Assembly: GCA_023014485.1 (NCBI GenBank)
Contig: JAJOZX010000999.1
Span: 1,000,899-1,064,898, forward strand
Direction of reading: 5' to 3'
Length of the DNA: 64,000 nucleotides
Origin: Bathynomus jamesi
Lineage: Eukaryota; Arthropoda; Malacostraca; Isopoda; Cirolanidae
The notes under the pieces were generated by a model that was not told where the DNA came from, made no database searches, and worked only from the letters and a program-made list of their open reading frames with translations. Both the position numbers and the translations under genes were made by a program. Positions 63,404 through 64,000 of this stretch are shown piece by piece. The first letter of the stretch is position 1. Each line of letters starts with the position of its first letter.

Positions 63404-64000
63404 AGATACCTAACTTAAAACCTGGGCTATCCCTATGTACACGCACATCTAAAAACGGGATTGAGTTGTCTTGTTCCACTTCTAAAGTAAATTTAATGGA
63501 GGGGGACTTCATCATTTAACTGAAGGAGGAAGTCATCCAGGTCACGATTCATGGGCCAGATACACAAAAATATCGTCGATGTACCGCAACCATGGGATGC
63601 CAACCCCCAGGATTCTCGGAATGTAAGTAATTTAAAAAATCCATATAAATATTGGAGAGCAGGGGCAACAAAGGGTTGCCCATGGCCATCCCAAAAAAAC
63701 TTGTTGATAATGCTCTCTATTGAAAGTGAATTTACAGTCTTTGATACAAAGCTTAATAAGTTCCAAAACAATGTGTGCAGGTAGTGGCAGATCATACTTA
63801 TGTAATTCTTGGGTGAGAAAGTCAAGCAATTGTCAATTGGCACTTTGTGAACAAACGTCAAAACTGATCAATCTATCATTGGTATCAGTGCGAACATTAT
63901 TCAATTTTTCAGTAAGATCCATGGAATTTTTACATGTGATCAGAGATAGTTCCAGGAATCAGGGACAAAACATTGACAAGCCAATTGGAGAGTTTATAGG

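Larger units (their letters stand above)
61745..64000 (-). mobile_element. Penelope-like retroelement, 3' part (runs off the window)
   Basis: The minus strand near 63700-63640 reads VFFGMAMGNPL, then LSNIYMDF. At 63590-63565 it reads LRYIDDIFVYLAHES with the catalytic Y-I-D-D box. Next come FLLQLNDEVP, NSIPFLDVRVHRDS, a poly(C)-expanded stretch, LFYIHFYSGHDTPIKKAIFS and LRTLRISSPEYIDAELENI. At about 62960-62880 the frame reads YKIGCKQCDSFYIGQTGKDL, the GIY-YIG endonuclease of Penelope elements. The 3' region has tandem 'aatgatacataggtcacaaa' phrases and ends near 61745. Frame changes and stops break it. Confidence 0.88.

Noticed and set aside
63138..63515. Gly-rich domain in the Penelope-like protein
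   Set aside because: It is the poly(C) tract read on the minus strand. The conserved protein is recognisable only on both sides of it.

Overview
This is nuclear DNA from an invertebrate animal. It is AT-rich and full of (TA)n microsatellites and TTAGG/CCTAA-type runs. The mix of elements fits an arthropod, perhaps a crustacean: mariners with a 41-residue catalytic spacing, a BEL/Pao retroelement, CR1-like LINEs with PHD and esterase ORF1s, a Penelope-like element and piggyBac. That taxonomic call is inference. There are no bacterial genes, rRNA genes or CRISPR arrays. Almost the whole window is transposable elements inserted into one another. The clearest long intact reading frame (50319-51971) is itself transposon-borne. 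One short candidate host exon (54167-54425) is the best hint of a cellular gene.

Layout. 1-3180 holds broken LINE pieces and hAT-type ends. 3235-5388 (minus) is a broken transposase-like gene, T1. 5412-9825 holds foldback elements, tRNA-related SINEs, a two-frameshift mariner (6953-8357) and an internally deleted hAT (8379-9511). 10342-31230 is one nested stack. A second gene of the T1 family, T2 (minus), is split by an inverted-repeat element M (10842-30387). M is split by a BEL/Pao element (11241-29456, target duplication GAGCT). The BEL element carries a Helitron, a LINE that itself holds a hAT, three more hATs, a foldback element with a 20-bp minisatellite, and a piggyBac in its 5' LTR.

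31232-47330 is a second stack. A CR1-like LINE on the plus strand (LINE-A, about 31750-46398) is interrupted by an inverted LINE 3' end with a hAT inside, by two short hATs, and by a minus-strand CR1 (36929-43336). That CR1 is cut by a hAT-derived element (39739-42990), which is cut in turn by a GC-rich element K (40048-42735). K encodes a third, distant member of the T1/T2 protein group.

47331-54166 holds a mariner (48362-49657), a 2.2-kb element with long inverted ends and an intact ORF (49968-52193), and a possible exon (52332-52656, minus). 54167-64000 holds the candidate host exon, then SINEs, pogo, mariner and hAT remnants that nearly all border (TA)n tracts, and finally a Penelope-like element (61745-64000, minus) that runs off the end.

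The strongest unusual signal is a recurrent architecture. Six unrelated hAT-type families each carry their own family-specific tandem short repeat just inside their terminal inverted repeats: GAGTCG, GGTCTCGA, GGACCG, GGTACTGC, GGGTTTTTT and GCGAC/GGGCTAC. Several have exact 8-bp target duplications, so these apparent microsatellites are transposon ends. Other leads are the long inverted ends around the conserved 551-codon ORF, and the motif set shared by T1, T2 and K.
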